DNA from: an uncultured Oscillospiraceae bacterium
Lineage (GTDB): Bacteria; Bacillota; Clostridia; Oscillospirales; Ruminococcaceae
Length of the DNA: 31,115 bases
Assembly (NCBI GenBank): GCA_900543295.1
Contig: UQQY01000007.1
Location: 1 to 31,115 of the forward strand
Direction: 5' to 3'
A program made the translations under genes and the position numbers. How positions within the stretch are numbered: the stretch's first letter is position 1; the number at the start of each line of letters is the position of its first letter. A model generated the notes under the pieces. That model saw only the letters and a program-made list of their open reading frames with translations, ran no database searches and had not been told where the DNA came from. Positions 23,653-30,842 of this stretch are shown here, piece by piece.

Positions 23653-23681
23653 TTGCACGCGGCGGATCAGCCGACTATAAT
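23653..23681 (+). promoter_or_regulatory. Promoter for the second and third MFS genes
   Basis: TTGCAC (23653-23658), a 17-nt spacer and an exact TATAAT (23676-23681). A CGGC/GCCG inverted repeat lies in the spacer. Transcription should begin near 23688, giving a leader of about 120 nt with a terminator-like hairpin before the ribosome site. Confidence 0.65.
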
Positions 23682-23753
23682 CGATCTGTAACAACCGCCT
23701 TGCAGCGCACACTTTGCCGTGTCGGTTTTCCGGCGCGCCGCAGTCAAAAAATT

Positions 23754-23774
23754 CGGCTCCCTTTTTGGGAGCCG
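23754..23774. terminator. Hairpin before the second MFS gene, terminator or attenuator
   Basis: CGGCTCCC (23754-23761) pairs with GGGAGCCG (23767-23774) around TTTTT. On the plus strand it is followed by GATTCTTTT, a weak T-run; on the minus strand by TTTTTT, a good one. It may end GH9 transcripts, but because it lies between a promoter and the ribosome site at 23792-23800 it may also attenuate the MFS pair. Confidence 0.5.
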
Positions 23775-23806
23775 GATTCTTTTGAAATATGGGGAAGGAG
23801 CACGAA

Positions 23807-24988
23807 TTGAAACAGAACAAAGCGGCGGACAAAACGCCTTTTCCAGTCTATCTTTTTCTGACCTATTTTATTTTCTACTGCGGCCACGCGGTATACAATA
23901 CATATGGTACGGTCTTCCTGTCGCAGAATGGATTCAGCCAAAGCGTCATCGGTATCATGAGCTCAGTCGCCACGCTTGTCCTTGTTCTGATCCAGCCTCT
24001 CTGGGGCGTTATCAGCGACAAATCAAAGAATAAAAACAGGATCGCCGGCCTTTTGATCGTGCTTTGCGGCATATCCGGACTGGCCGTCTATCTGATGAAG
24101 GAGCTTTGGTGGATTGCGCTTTGCACCATGTCGGTGGCGGTCTTCTTCTCTCCCGCAATCACCCTGCAGGACAACTGCACGCTCGAAATGACAGAGGGAA
24201 CGCGCTGGAATTTCGGTAACATTCGTTTGGGCGGTACGCTCGGCTATCTGGTCTGCGCGGCGGTCATGGGCCTTTTCATCCGCGATTACAGCCAAATTTA
24301 CTGGTGGATTGCGCTCTTCTTCATTCCTGCCGGACTGATGCTGATGTGCATGCGGCGTCACGTCGGCGGCTATCGGCATAAAGAGGAAAAGGTGCACTAT
24401 CGTGTGCTTTTGCAAAACAAACCGCTTGTCTGGCTGATTGTGTTCAATATCATCTACTTTATTGCCAATACCTTTTCCCGGTATTATACGATCTATTACA
24501 GTGCAACGCTCGGCGCCACGCCGTTTATGCTGAGCATGGCCACAATGGTCAGCGGGCTTGCAGAGATTCCGTTTTTCTGGTATGCGGGAAAAATTCAGAA
24601 AAAGCTTGGTATTGAGCGCTATCTGATTATGGCCGCTCTTTCGCTTGTCGCGAAGCATATTCTGCTGTGCTTTGTCACAAATCCATGGCTCGTGATTCTG
24701 GTTCACGCCTTAAATGGATGCGGCTTTTCCACTTTCAATTTCTGCATCCTGAACTACATCAATGAAAACGTGCCGAAATCCATGCGTGCAACCTCCCAGT
24801 CCTTAAACAGCATTCTCTCAACCGTTTTTGCTTCTATTCTTTTTGCCCCAGTCGCGGGCGTCTGCGCCGACTTTTTAGGCTCCGGCGGCACGCTGCTGGT
24901 CGGCGCAGTCATCATGCTCGGCGGGATTATTTTGTTTAAATGCACATTCAGCCGATCCGTCCGAAAGCAATCGCAGACAGACATGTGA
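23807..24988 (+). CDS. MFS transporter, second paralogue
   Basis: A 393-residue, 12-helix major facilitator protein closely similar in layout to the first: YLFLTYFIFYCGHAVYN (helix 1), WGVISDKSKNKNR (motif A-like loop), IRLGGTLGYLVCAAVMG, and VPKSMRATSQSLNSIL. I chose the TTG at 23807, 6 nt after AAGGAG; an ATG six codons earlier (23789) lies upstream of that site and has none of its own. It is probably an oligosaccharide/H+ symporter serving the GH9 enzyme or a related substrate. It is co-transcribed with the third paralogue 14 nt downstream. No MFS-specific substrate motif is visible. Confidence 0.87.
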   Translation: MKQNKAADKTPFPVYLFLTYFIFYCGHAVYNTYGTVFLSQNGFSQSVIGIMSSVATLVLVLIQPLWGVISDKSKNKNRIAGLLIVLCGISGLAVYLMKELWWIALCTMSVAVFFSPAITLQDNCTLEMTEGTRWNFGNIRLGGTLGYLVCAAVMGLFIRDYSQIYWWIALFFIPAGLMLMCMRRHVGGYRHKEEKVHYRVLLQNKPLVWLIVFNIIYFIANTFSRYYTIYYSATLGATPFMLSMATMVSGLAEIPFFWYAGKIQKKLGIERYLIMAALSLVAKHILLCFVTNPWLVILVHALNGCGFSTFNFCILNYINENVPKSMRATSQSLNSILSTVFASILFAPVAGVCADFLGSGGTLLVGAVIMLGGIILFKCTFSRSVRKQSQTDM

Positions 24989-25002
24989 AAGAAGGGTTCC
25001 CT

Positions 25003-26205
25003 TTGACAATATCCAAACTTCATTCGGAGCAAGATAGCCGCTTTCCGATTCACATTTTCCTGATTTACGTCATCTTTTATGCAGGACACGCATTTTACAA
25101 TACGTATAATACGTTGTTTTTATACGGAAGCGGCCTGACACAGGAACAGATTGGCATGATAAGCTCGGTTTTCACCGCCATTCTTATCTTTATCAAGCCG
25201 ATGTGGGGCGTTATCAGCGACAGATCCAAAAACAAAGCGCGGATTATCGGCGTGCTTCTGATCATCAACGCGCTCATCTGCCTTGCCTTTTATATCTCTG
25301 CTTCTGCCTACTGGCTGGCGCTGTGCGTGATAATGTATCAGCTCTTTTTTCAGCCCGCCTATACCCTTCAGGAAAGCTATACGCTTGAACTGATGGACAA
25401 AAGCCGCTGGGATTACGGCAACATCCGCCTGGGCGGCACGCTCGGCTATGCCGTATGCGCCATGCTCACCAGCGTTCTGATCGCCGACGACTACGGCCGT
25501 ATTTACTGGATGATGGCGCTTTTGTACGGCGTGGCAGGCATTCTCCAGCTATTCACCAAGCCTGTAGCCGGCCATCGTAAGAAAAAAGAGAAAATCCCCT
25601 ATCGCCAGGTGTTGTCTCACGCGCCGCTTATGTGCATCATTGGCTTCCAGCTTTTATCATCGCTCGGCTCGTCCTTCAGCATGTATTACTCCATCTACTT
25701 CCGTCATCAGCTTGGCGCGCCGTCGGAGCTTCTGGGCTGGATGACGACGATCGGCGCTTTAAGCGAGCTTCCGTTTTTCTGGTACGCAGGACGGATCGAA
25801 CGCAAAATCGGTACACAGTGGTTCTTAACCATTGCAACCAGCGCCATCATCTTAAAAATGGTTTGTCTTTCCTTTGTCACCAACCCGTATATCGTGCTCT
25901 GCTTACAGGTGTTAAGCGGTATGTCGGTTGTCAGCAGCGCCTATTGTATCATCAAATATATCGGCGACACAGTGCCGCCGCAGATGCGCACCACTGCGCA
26001 GATGGCAAACGCCATTATCACCACTATCTTTTCCACCGTTATCTGCGCGCCGATCGTCGGCTGGCTTGACGGTCTGCTCGGCACACAGGCCGTATTGCTC
26101 ATCGGCGCAGGCGTGTCTGCCGTTTCCGTTGTGCTGTTCATTCTGATCTATCCTGCCGCCATGCGGCGCCAGCAGAGAAAAGAAGCGCTTTCCCAGACAG
26201 AATAA
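25003..26205 (+). CDS. MFS transporter, third paralogue
   Basis: A 400-residue, 12-helix major facilitator protein: IFLIYVIFYAGHAFYNTYNTLF (helix 1 region), WGVISDRSKNKAR, IRLGGTLGYAVCAMLTS, and a diverged VPPQMRTTAQMANAII in place of the VPKSMRAT block of its two neighbours. I chose the TTG at 25003, preceded by AGAAGGG 6 nt upstream; the longer frame from 24940 would overlap the end of the previous gene and lacks a ribosome site. It is the most divergent of the three paralogues and may take a different sugar. A strong terminator follows. Confidence 0.87.
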   Translation: MTISKLHSEQDSRFPIHIFLIYVIFYAGHAFYNTYNTLFLYGSGLTQEQIGMISSVFTAILIFIKPMWGVISDRSKNKARIIGVLLIINALICLAFYISASAYWLALCVIMYQLFFQPAYTLQESYTLELMDKSRWDYGNIRLGGTLGYAVCAMLTSVLIADDYGRIYWMMALLYGVAGILQLFTKPVAGHRKKKEKIPYRQVLSHAPLMCIIGFQLLSSLGSSFSMYYSIYFRHQLGAPSELLGWMTTIGALSELPFFWYAGRIERKIGTQWFLTIATSAIILKMVCLSFVTNPYIVLCLQVLSGMSVVSSAYCIIKYIGDTVPPQMRTTAQMANAIITTIFSTVICAPIVGWLDGLLGTQAVLLIGAGVSAVSVVLFILIYPAAMRRQQRKEALSQTE

Positions 26206-26225
26206 GCAAGGATAACGCTCTGCAA

Positions 26226-26267
26226 ACAGCAAAAAGGATCGCCCCGAGGGGCGATCCTTTTTGCTGT
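26226..26267. terminator. Strong intrinsic terminator of the MFS locus
   Basis: A 19-bp perfect stem (26226-26244 with 26249-26267), loop CGAG, core GGATCGCCC and a TTTTT stretch in the descending arm, 20 nt after the third MFS stop codon. Confidence 0.9.
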
Positions 26268-26400
26268 AATACACAGGCGGTTTCTGCTAAACGTCTTGTA
26301 TAAATATAGAAAAAACCGATCAAACTAAGATTGCGCGCAGACACACCGACGCACATAGGGCGCGCTGACAAAACGACGTCGGAGAAACGGAGCAGATTTT

Positions 26401-26667
26401 ATGATAAACATTACCGATGTAAAGATCCGCAGACTGCTGCATGACGGCCGGCTGCGCGCAATCGTATCCGTCACGCTGGACGATGCAATCGCCCTGCACG
26501 ACATTAAAGTGATTGAAGGGCCGAACCGGCTTTTCGTCGCCATGCCCTCCCGCAGGGACGACAACGGCGTCTACCGCGATATTGTGCACCCAATCTCCTC
26601 CAAGGAGCGCAGCGCCATTGAGGAGCGAATCCTATCCTGCTATCAATCCTCGCTCGCCGCACAATAG
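26401..26667 (+). CDS. spoVG: SpoVG family regulator
   Basis: An 88-residue SpoVG, a small nucleic-acid-binding regulator that in Bacilli affects septation, sporulation and virulence genes. The sequence fits end to end: ITDVKIRRL at the start, AIVSVTLDDAIALHDIKVIEG in the middle, LFVAMPSRRD, and DIVHPISSKERSAIEERIL near the end. The length is typical. GGAG lies 8 nt upstream of the ATG. It is monocistronic, bounded by the MFS terminator and its own terminator. I see no convincing sigma-H box; AT-rich TATAAATATAG at about 26299-26309 may be the -10 region. Confidence 0.96.
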   Translation: MINITDVKIRRLLHDGRLRAIVSVTLDDAIALHDIKVIEGPNRLFVAMPSRRDDNGVYRDIVHPISSKERSAIEERILSCYQSSLAAQ

Positions 26668-26701
26668 CCGCAGCTTTCCGAAACATCCAGGCCTGCCTGC
26701 C

Positions 26702-26726
26702 GCCTGCCGCGGCCGGCAGGCTTTTT
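26702..26726 (+). terminator. spoVG terminator
   Basis: GCCTGCCG (26702-26709), loop CGGC, CGGCAGGC (26714-26721), then TTTTT, 34 nt past the spoVG stop codon. Confidence 0.85.
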
Positions 26727-26732
26727 CATGCA

Positions 26733-26863
26733 AAAAAAGAATGCAAGGCGAAAAAATGCCTTGCATTTAGAGTGGGGGTAGTATATGAAAAAGCGTCATA
26801 CGCAGTATAAAAAGGAGCATTGCTCCTGTTAAACAAGCGGCGATTACTTCCACCACAGTTTAT
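26733..26863 (-). ncRNA. Candidate small RNA gene
   Basis: A roughly 130-nt minus-strand unit lies between an exact consensus promoter (26870-26898) and an intrinsic terminator (26740-26767), with no plausible coding frame. The 5' region GTGGTGGAAGTA can pair with TACTACCCCCAC near 26771-26782 (10 of 12 positions) to close the molecule. Inside is a perfect hairpin, AGGAGCA-A-TGCTCCT-like, and GCGT-ATG-ACGC. The closed-stem, independently promoted form is what a stable RNA looks like. I do not recognise it as 6S, SRP, tmRNA or RNase P RNA. It could instead be an orphan leader or a 3'-end product of hemW. Confidence 0.5.
26740..26767 (-). terminator. Terminator of the candidate small RNA / hemW transcript
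   Basis: AATGCAAGGC pairs with GCCTTGCATT (10 bp, 8-nt loop), followed on the minus strand by C and seven T. It ends the candidate small RNA and any read-through from hemW. Confidence 0.85.
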
Positions 26864-26869
26864 ACATAT

Positions 26870-26898
26870 ATTATATCGGGAACTCATCCTGCTGTCAA
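26870..26898 (-). promoter_or_regulatory. Exact consensus sigma-A promoter after hemW
   Basis: The minus strand has an exact TTGACA (26893-26898), a 17-nt spacer and an exact TATAAT (26870-26875). It begins 27 nt past the hemW stop codon and points into a non-coding stretch ending at the 26740-26767 terminator, so it should drive a small RNA. Confidence 0.7.
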
Positions 26899-26924
26899 GT
26901 ATTGGCCGTACCAATTTTTCAGTT

Positions 26925-28052
26925 TCATAAAAAAGTCAAAATCTCCGACAAAATCTCATTTGAAACCAGAAATCCCCGCGGCGTCAGCGCAAATCTTCCG
27001 GACACCGCCTCGGCAAGCGCATGATCGCAAAGCTGCCGCAGAAAGCGCCTGGCTTTCTCCGCACATTCTGTCCGGATAACATGCATAAGCTCTTCGATCA
27101 AAACACCCTGCCGCAATCTGAGCGCCAGCATCATCCGCTCATCCGCACCTCCCGCCTGACCGTGGGCAAGCGTCAAATCGCCGAATATTCCGCTTTCCGC
27201 CGCCTCGCAGAAACGGCAGAGATCCGGTGCGGAAGCAAAGCGTTTTCCCGCAAAAAAAGAATGTGCCGCCGGACCGATGCCCAAATACGGCTCGCATCGC
27301 CAATATTTTAAATTGTGACGGCTCTCTCGTCCAATTTTCGCAAAGTTTGAAATCTCGTATTGCATAAAGCCGTGCTTTTCCAGAAAGGAGACCGTCTGCA
27401 AGTAGATACGAGCCAGCGTATCCTCGTCCGGGCAGTGCGCAAGCAGCGGACTTTCCTGATAGGCCGTTCCTTCCTCTACCTTCAATAAATAGGCGGAAAG
27501 GTGCGCAACCGGCAGCGACACCGCCGTTTGAAGCGTAAACAGCAAAGATTCCTCCGTCTGATAGGGAACGCCAAGCATCAGGTCGATCGATATATCGTCA
27601 AATCCGGCCTCCGTCGCATCATATACGACACATGCGGCGCGTTCAGCCGTATGGCGGCGTCCAAGCGCCGTAAGCTCTGGGGCACAGAAGGACTGCACCC
27701 CAATGGAGAGCCGGTTTACGCCGGCCTCACGATAGGCGCAGAGTCTTTCCTTCGTCAGCGTATTTGGATTCGCTTCCATGGTAATTTCCCCGTCCAGCGC
27801 AAAGCATCGGCATGCCGTATCAATCATATCGGAAATCTGGACAGGTGAAAGAAGGCTGGGCGTCCCGCCGCCAAAATAAAGCGTATCTGCAACTGCGCCG
27901 GTCTCAGCGAATTGTTCCATCCGGCGGCATACCGCAAGAACATAGCGCTGTACCGTCTGCTTCCGGTAAGCTTCGGAAAAAAAATCGCAGTAAGGACATT
28001 TTTTCGCGCAAAACGGGACGTGAACATACAGCCCGACCGGTGCGTCACCCAT
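26925..28052 (-). CDS. hemW: HemW-like radical SAM protein (coproporphyrinogen oxidase-like)
   Basis: A 375-residue radical SAM protein. VHVPFCAKKCPYCDFF at about 10-24 holds the CX3CX2C cluster motif (Cys15, 19, 22). TLYFGGGTPSLLSP follows, then ITMEANPNTLT, NRLSIGVQSF and the C-terminal HemW domain with YEISNFAKIGRESRHNLKYW and YLGIGPAAHSF. HemW proteins are haem chaperones often mislabelled as oxygen-independent coproporphyrinogen oxidase. The Cys in CDFF rather than CAFF-type HemN motifs and the lack of the HemN N-terminal extension fit HemW. I chose the ATG at 28052 (GAGG 6 nt upstream); it overlaps the rsmA stop by 8 nt, so the two are translationally coupled. Confidence 0.92.
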   Translation of the reverse strand: MGDAPVGLYVHVPFCAKKCPYCDFFSEAYRKQTVQRYVLAVCRRMEQFAETGAVADTLYFGGGTPSLLSPVQISDMIDTACRCFALDGEITMEANPNTLTKERLCAYREAGVNRLSIGVQSFCAPELTALGRRHTAERAACVVYDATEAGFDDISIDLMLGVPYQTEESLLFTLQTAVSLPVAHLSAYLLKVEEGTAYQESPLLAHCPDEDTLARIYLQTVSFLEKHGFMQYEISNFAKIGRESRHNLKYWRCEPYLGIGPAAHSFFAGKRFASAPDLCRFCEAAESGIFGDLTLAHGQAGGADERMMLALRLRQGVLIEELMHVIRTECAEKARRFLRQLCDHALAEAVSGRFALTPRGFLVSNEILSEILTFL

Positions 28053-28911
28053 GGCGCACCTCATACAGCGTATTGGCCAGCGAAATGAACTGAGAAAGCG
28101 TCAGCTCTTCCGCACGCGCAGTCGGCGAAAGCCCGCAGACCGTCAGTGCAGCCGCAACCTGCTCCTTCGTAAGAGAAAGCGCGCCGGAAAGCGGATTCGG
28201 CAGCGTTTTTCGCCGCTGAGAAAAAGCCGAGCGGATCACACGGAACAGATATGCCTCATTTTCCACATGCGCCGGCGGTTCTTTCCGAATATCGAGCCGT
28301 ATCACGCTGGAATCCACGTTCGGCGCGGGCATAAAGCTGCCCCGGGAGACATGGAATAAAAGCGAGGGCTCGCTGTAATAGCGCACCGCAGCGGTAACAG
28401 AACCGCACTGTCTTGTACCCATTTGGGCACAAAGGCGCTGTGCCGCCTCTTTCTGCACCATGACGGTGACCGAGGCAACCGGCAGCCGCGATTCCAAAAG
28501 GTGCATCAGAATCGGCGACGTCACATAATAGGGGAGATTTGCGCAGACTGCAACCTCCATACCGGCAAATTCTTCACGAATCAGTTTGTGCAGGTCCACC
28601 TCCAACACATCCGCATGAATCACCTTGATGTTGTCATAGCCCGCAAGTGTTTCATCCAGCACCGGAAGCAGTTTTTCGTCGATTTCGATTACAACAACCC
28701 GCTCTGCGCGCTTGGCCAGCTCCACTGTGAGCACGCCGAAGCCCGCCCCGATTTCAATGATGCCAAAGCCCGGCCGTGCGTTTCCGTATTCCGCAATACG
28801 GGGGCAAACGCTCGGATTGACTAAAAAATTCTGCCCAAGCGTTTTGGAAAACGTAAAGCCGTATTTGCGGCACAGCTCCTTAACCGTTCCGATGTTTGAA
28901 AGATTGTCCAG
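28045..28911 (-). CDS. rsmA: 16S rRNA (adenine-1518/1519) dimethyltransferase
   Basis: A 288-residue KsgA/RsmA that dimethylates two adenines in helix 45 of 16S rRNA. Motifs: the N-terminal SKTLGQNFLVNPSVCPRI, SAM motif I IIEIGAGFGVLT, the acidic loop VVIEIDEKL, and catalytic motif IV NLPYYVTSPI. The start appears to be CTG at 28911: AGGGAGG lies 8 nt upstream, the resulting protein begins at the usual family N-terminus (DNLSNIGTVKEL), and the next in-frame ATG is 61 codons upstream, before the promoter at 28988-29016. A TTG at 28965 with a weak AAGGA is the only other in-transcript option. The gene is first in an rsmA-hemW operon. Confidence 0.94.
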   Translation of the reverse strand: MDNLSNIGTVKELCRKYGFTFSKTLGQNFLVNPSVCPRIAEYGNARPGFGIIEIGAGFGVLTVELAKRAERVVVIEIDEKLLPVLDETLAGYDNIKVIHADVLEVDLHKLIREEFAGMEVAVCANLPYYVTSPILMHLLESRLPVASVTVMVQKEAAQRLCAQMGTRQCGSVTAAVRYYSEPSLLFHVSRGSFMPAPNVDSSVIRLDIRKEPPAHVENEAYLFRVIRSAFSQRRKTLPNPLSGALSLTKEQVAAALTVCGLSPTARAEELTLSQFISLANTLYEVRHG

Positions 28912-28919
28912 ACACGCCG

Positions 28920-28926
28920 CCTCCCT
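28920..28926 (-). promoter_or_regulatory. Ribosome binding site defining the rsmA CTG start
   Basis: AGGGAGG on the minus strand, 8 nt before CTG at 28911-28909. No ATG, GTG or TTG in the rsmA frame lies at a usable distance; the GTG in GGCGTGT is out of frame. Confidence 0.6.
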
Positions 28927-28987
28927 ATTATAAAAATGACTGCTCCGTCTTTGAGGGCGAAACAAACAGTCCTTGCATTGCACAGCT

Positions 28988-29016
28988 ATTTTACCACAAA
29001 TGCCGCCGCTGTACAA
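28988..29016 (-). promoter_or_regulatory. rsmA-hemW promoter
   Basis: The minus strand has TTGTAC (29011-29016), a 17-nt spacer and TAAAAT (28988-28993). The start near 28981 lies downstream of the in-frame ATG at 29094, which excludes that codon as the rsmA start. Confidence 0.6.
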
Positions 29017-29050
29017 ACCGGATTTTTCTCCCCATTCCCTTTTATCAGAA

Positions 29051-29077
29051 AATGTCCCGCCCAAAGGGCGGGACATT
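29051..29077 (-). terminator. MATE gene terminator
   Basis: AATGTCCCGCCC (29051-29062) pairs perfectly with GGGCGGGACATT (29066-29077), 3-nt loop, followed on the minus strand by TT, 48 nt beyond the exporter stop codon. Confidence 0.8.
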
Positions 29078-29125
29078 CGTATGTATTGAAGCAATACGTC
29101 ATATCAAAGGGAAAAGCCTACGGAA

Positions 29126-30529
29126 TTATTCCTCCACAACCTTATTGCAGTACCACTTATCGCCGCGGAAACGGATACGAAATACGATCGTTTTGATAAC
29201 CCATTCTATGCCCATGGCAATCCACACACCGTTGATGCCGAGACCAAGCGGCAGTGCGAGCAAATATCCAAGGCCGACGCGCGCCACCCACATGCATACA
29301 AGCGAGGTAACGGAAGTAAAATTCGCATCGCCCGCAGCGCGCAGCGTATTCGACATGACGTTGGCTCCGGACCATACAAACGGCATAAAAGCGGAACCGA
29401 TCCACAAAAGCGGATAAATAACCGGAAGCGTCTGCGCCTCCGGCGCATACAGCATCAAAAGAAACGGCATCAGCGGCAGAATCACAATCACGGAAAGCGT
29501 ACATATTGCATTGCCGAGCCATTCCATACGGCGGCCATAGTGTTTTGCAAGCGCAATTTCTCCTGCGCCGATGCACTGTCCGGTAACGGTAAGCGTTACC
29601 ACGCTCACGGCAAAGCCCGCCGCATAGATCAGGCTGAATACGGAGTTGGCGATTGCGTTTGCCGCAACCGCAATGTTTCCAAGCTGCACCATATATGTCT
29701 GCACAATAACCGTACCGCCGTTATAAAAGCACTGCTCGATCGCAAACGGAATTCCCATGCGGAAAATAGATTTCAGAAGTTTCGGCTCAAAACGGAAAAT
29801 ATCCGAAAAGCGAACGCCGATCTGTCCGTGCTTGTTCATCAAAGAATAAAGCGCGGTAGCGCCGCCGACGATACGGGCGAGGAAATAGGAAAGGATGGTT
29901 CCGAAAATATCCAGATGCATGACGTTTAGGAAAATCATGCTCAGAACCAGATGGATGACGTTAATAATAATAGTCAGGCGCAGACAGGATTTTGAGTCTC
30001 CGACGCCGCGCAGTGCAGAAAAAGAGGCGCTGTAAAAGGAAAATGGAAGAAAAGAAATCGCCATACCGATCAGATATTCCGTCGCCCTGCCGCAAACCGA
30101 CTCGCCCGCCGTGCCGAAGAGCAGCATAACAATCGGATTAGCAAGCAGGCACAGCAAAACCGCCGCCATGGCCGCAACAATAAACGTCGCCAAAACGGAC
30201 TGTCCGGCCGCCTGCCTGACACGCAGCGGGTTGCCCTTGCCCTTATACTGCGCAACTACAACCGTACCGCCGTTTGCAACTGCGCCGAACAGCGCCATGA
30301 CCAAAAACAGAATCGGATTCACAAGACTGACCGCCGACACGGAATCCTGACTGGAGGCGCTGATCATCGCTGTGGTCAGCATGCTGATTAAGTACATAAA
30401 AAACTGGTCGATAATGACTGGCCCCAAAATACCGAAAAACTCCCGACTGGTAAACATTGAACTTCCGTAATTTCGGTCCAAAAACCGCCCGATCGCTCGG
30501 AAAGGCTTTGTCAACGCGCCTTTGCTCAC
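29126..30529 (-). CDS. MATE family efflux transporter
   Basis: A 467-residue, 12-helix MATE (NorM/DinF-type) exporter that expels cationic drugs or metabolites using a sodium or proton gradient. Typical segments are GPVIIDQFFMYLISMLTTAM near the start, the NPILFLVMALFGAVANGGTVVVAQYKG block (about 86-112), RGVGDSKSCLRLTIIINV, and the second-half counterpart GAGEIALAKHYGRRMEWLG and LRAAGDANFTSV. The length is normal. The start is GTG at 30529 with GGGGAG 8 nt upstream and a stop codon directly before it. It has its own promoter and terminator, so it is monocistronic. Substrate unknown. Confidence 0.93.
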   Translation of the reverse strand: MSKGALTKPFRAIGRFLDRNYGSSMFTSREFFGILGPVIIDQFFMYLISMLTTAMISASSQDSVSAVSLVNPILFLVMALFGAVANGGTVVVAQYKGKGNPLRVRQAAGQSVLATFIVAAMAAVLLCLLANPIVMLLFGTAGESVCGRATEYLIGMAISFLPFSFYSASFSALRGVGDSKSCLRLTIIINVIHLVLSMIFLNVMHLDIFGTILSYFLARIVGGATALYSLMNKHGQIGVRFSDIFRFEPKLLKSIFRMGIPFAIEQCFYNGGTVIVQTYMVQLGNIAVAANAIANSVFSLIYAAGFAVSVVTLTVTGQCIGAGEIALAKHYGRRMEWLGNAICTLSVIVILPLMPFLLMLYAPEAQTLPVIYPLLWIGSAFMPFVWSGANVMSNTLRAAGDANFTSVTSLVCMWVARVGLGYLLALPLGLGINGVWIAMGIEWVIKTIVFRIRFRGDKWYCNKVVEE

Positions 30530-30635
30530 TCAAAAAACTCCCCTCGATAACAAGCAGCGCTCCGGTTGCCGGACAGCCTGTCTGTACGATGCTTTAAAAT
30601 ACCGCCCCAAGACGGCACGCTTTAGGTATATCTGC

Positions 30636-30664
30636 ATTATATCGGCTTTTCTTTAGTTTGTAAA
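30636..30664 (-). promoter_or_regulatory. MATE gene promoter
   Basis: The minus strand has TTTACA (30659-30664), a 17-nt spacer and an exact TATAAT (30636-30641). The roughly 100-nt leader has a small CCGG-CAA-CCGG hairpin but no riboswitch I recognise. Confidence 0.65.
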
Positions 30665-30698
30665 GCTTTTTTATTAATCTGTATCATTTCTTTTTTAG

Positions 30699-30748
30699 CC
30701 GCTGATCCGTAACCGCCGCAAGCGCTGCGTCATAAGATAGATCAGCGG
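30699..30748 (+). other. Inverted repeat spanning the dpaA promoter region
   Basis: CCGCTGATC (30699-30707) and GATCAGCGG (30740-30748), a perfect 9-bp repeat with a 32-nt loop, enclosing the sigma-K-like elements. TTTCTTTTT follows, so it might also be a weak terminator; an operator role is possible. Confidence 0.4.
30712..30739 (+). promoter_or_regulatory. Candidate sigma-K-type promoter of dpaA
   Basis: AC (30712-30713), a 17-nt spacer and CATAAGATA (30731-30739), fitting the B. subtilis sigma-K pattern AC-N17-CATANNNTA. spoVF is a sigma-K operon in B. subtilis. The leader to the GTG would be about 98 nt. Confidence 0.45.
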
Positions 30749-30842
30749 ATTTCTTTTTATCGGCCGCATCTCCCCATCGGGACAATGGCCGAAAACCAGC
30801 TTTTTCAAAAGAAACAAGGAATCAGCAAAGGAGCTGTTATAC

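Noticed and set aside
26268..26400. Sigma-H promoter for spoVG
   Set aside because: Only an AT-rich TATAAATATAG is seen; neither the sigma-H -35 nor the GAAT-type -10 is present at proper spacing, so no promoter is claimed.
26785..26832. 15-codon frame MKKRHTQYKKEHCSC on the plus strand
   Set aside because: It has a weak G-rich site upstream but is antisense to the candidate small RNA, has no promoter, and its second half is the AGGAGCA/TGCTCCT hairpin; chance is more likely.
28912..29094. Upstream extension of rsmA to the ATG at 29094
   Set aside because: The extension is upstream of a good promoter, overlaps the MATE terminator, and adds 61 residues absent from KsgA proteins.
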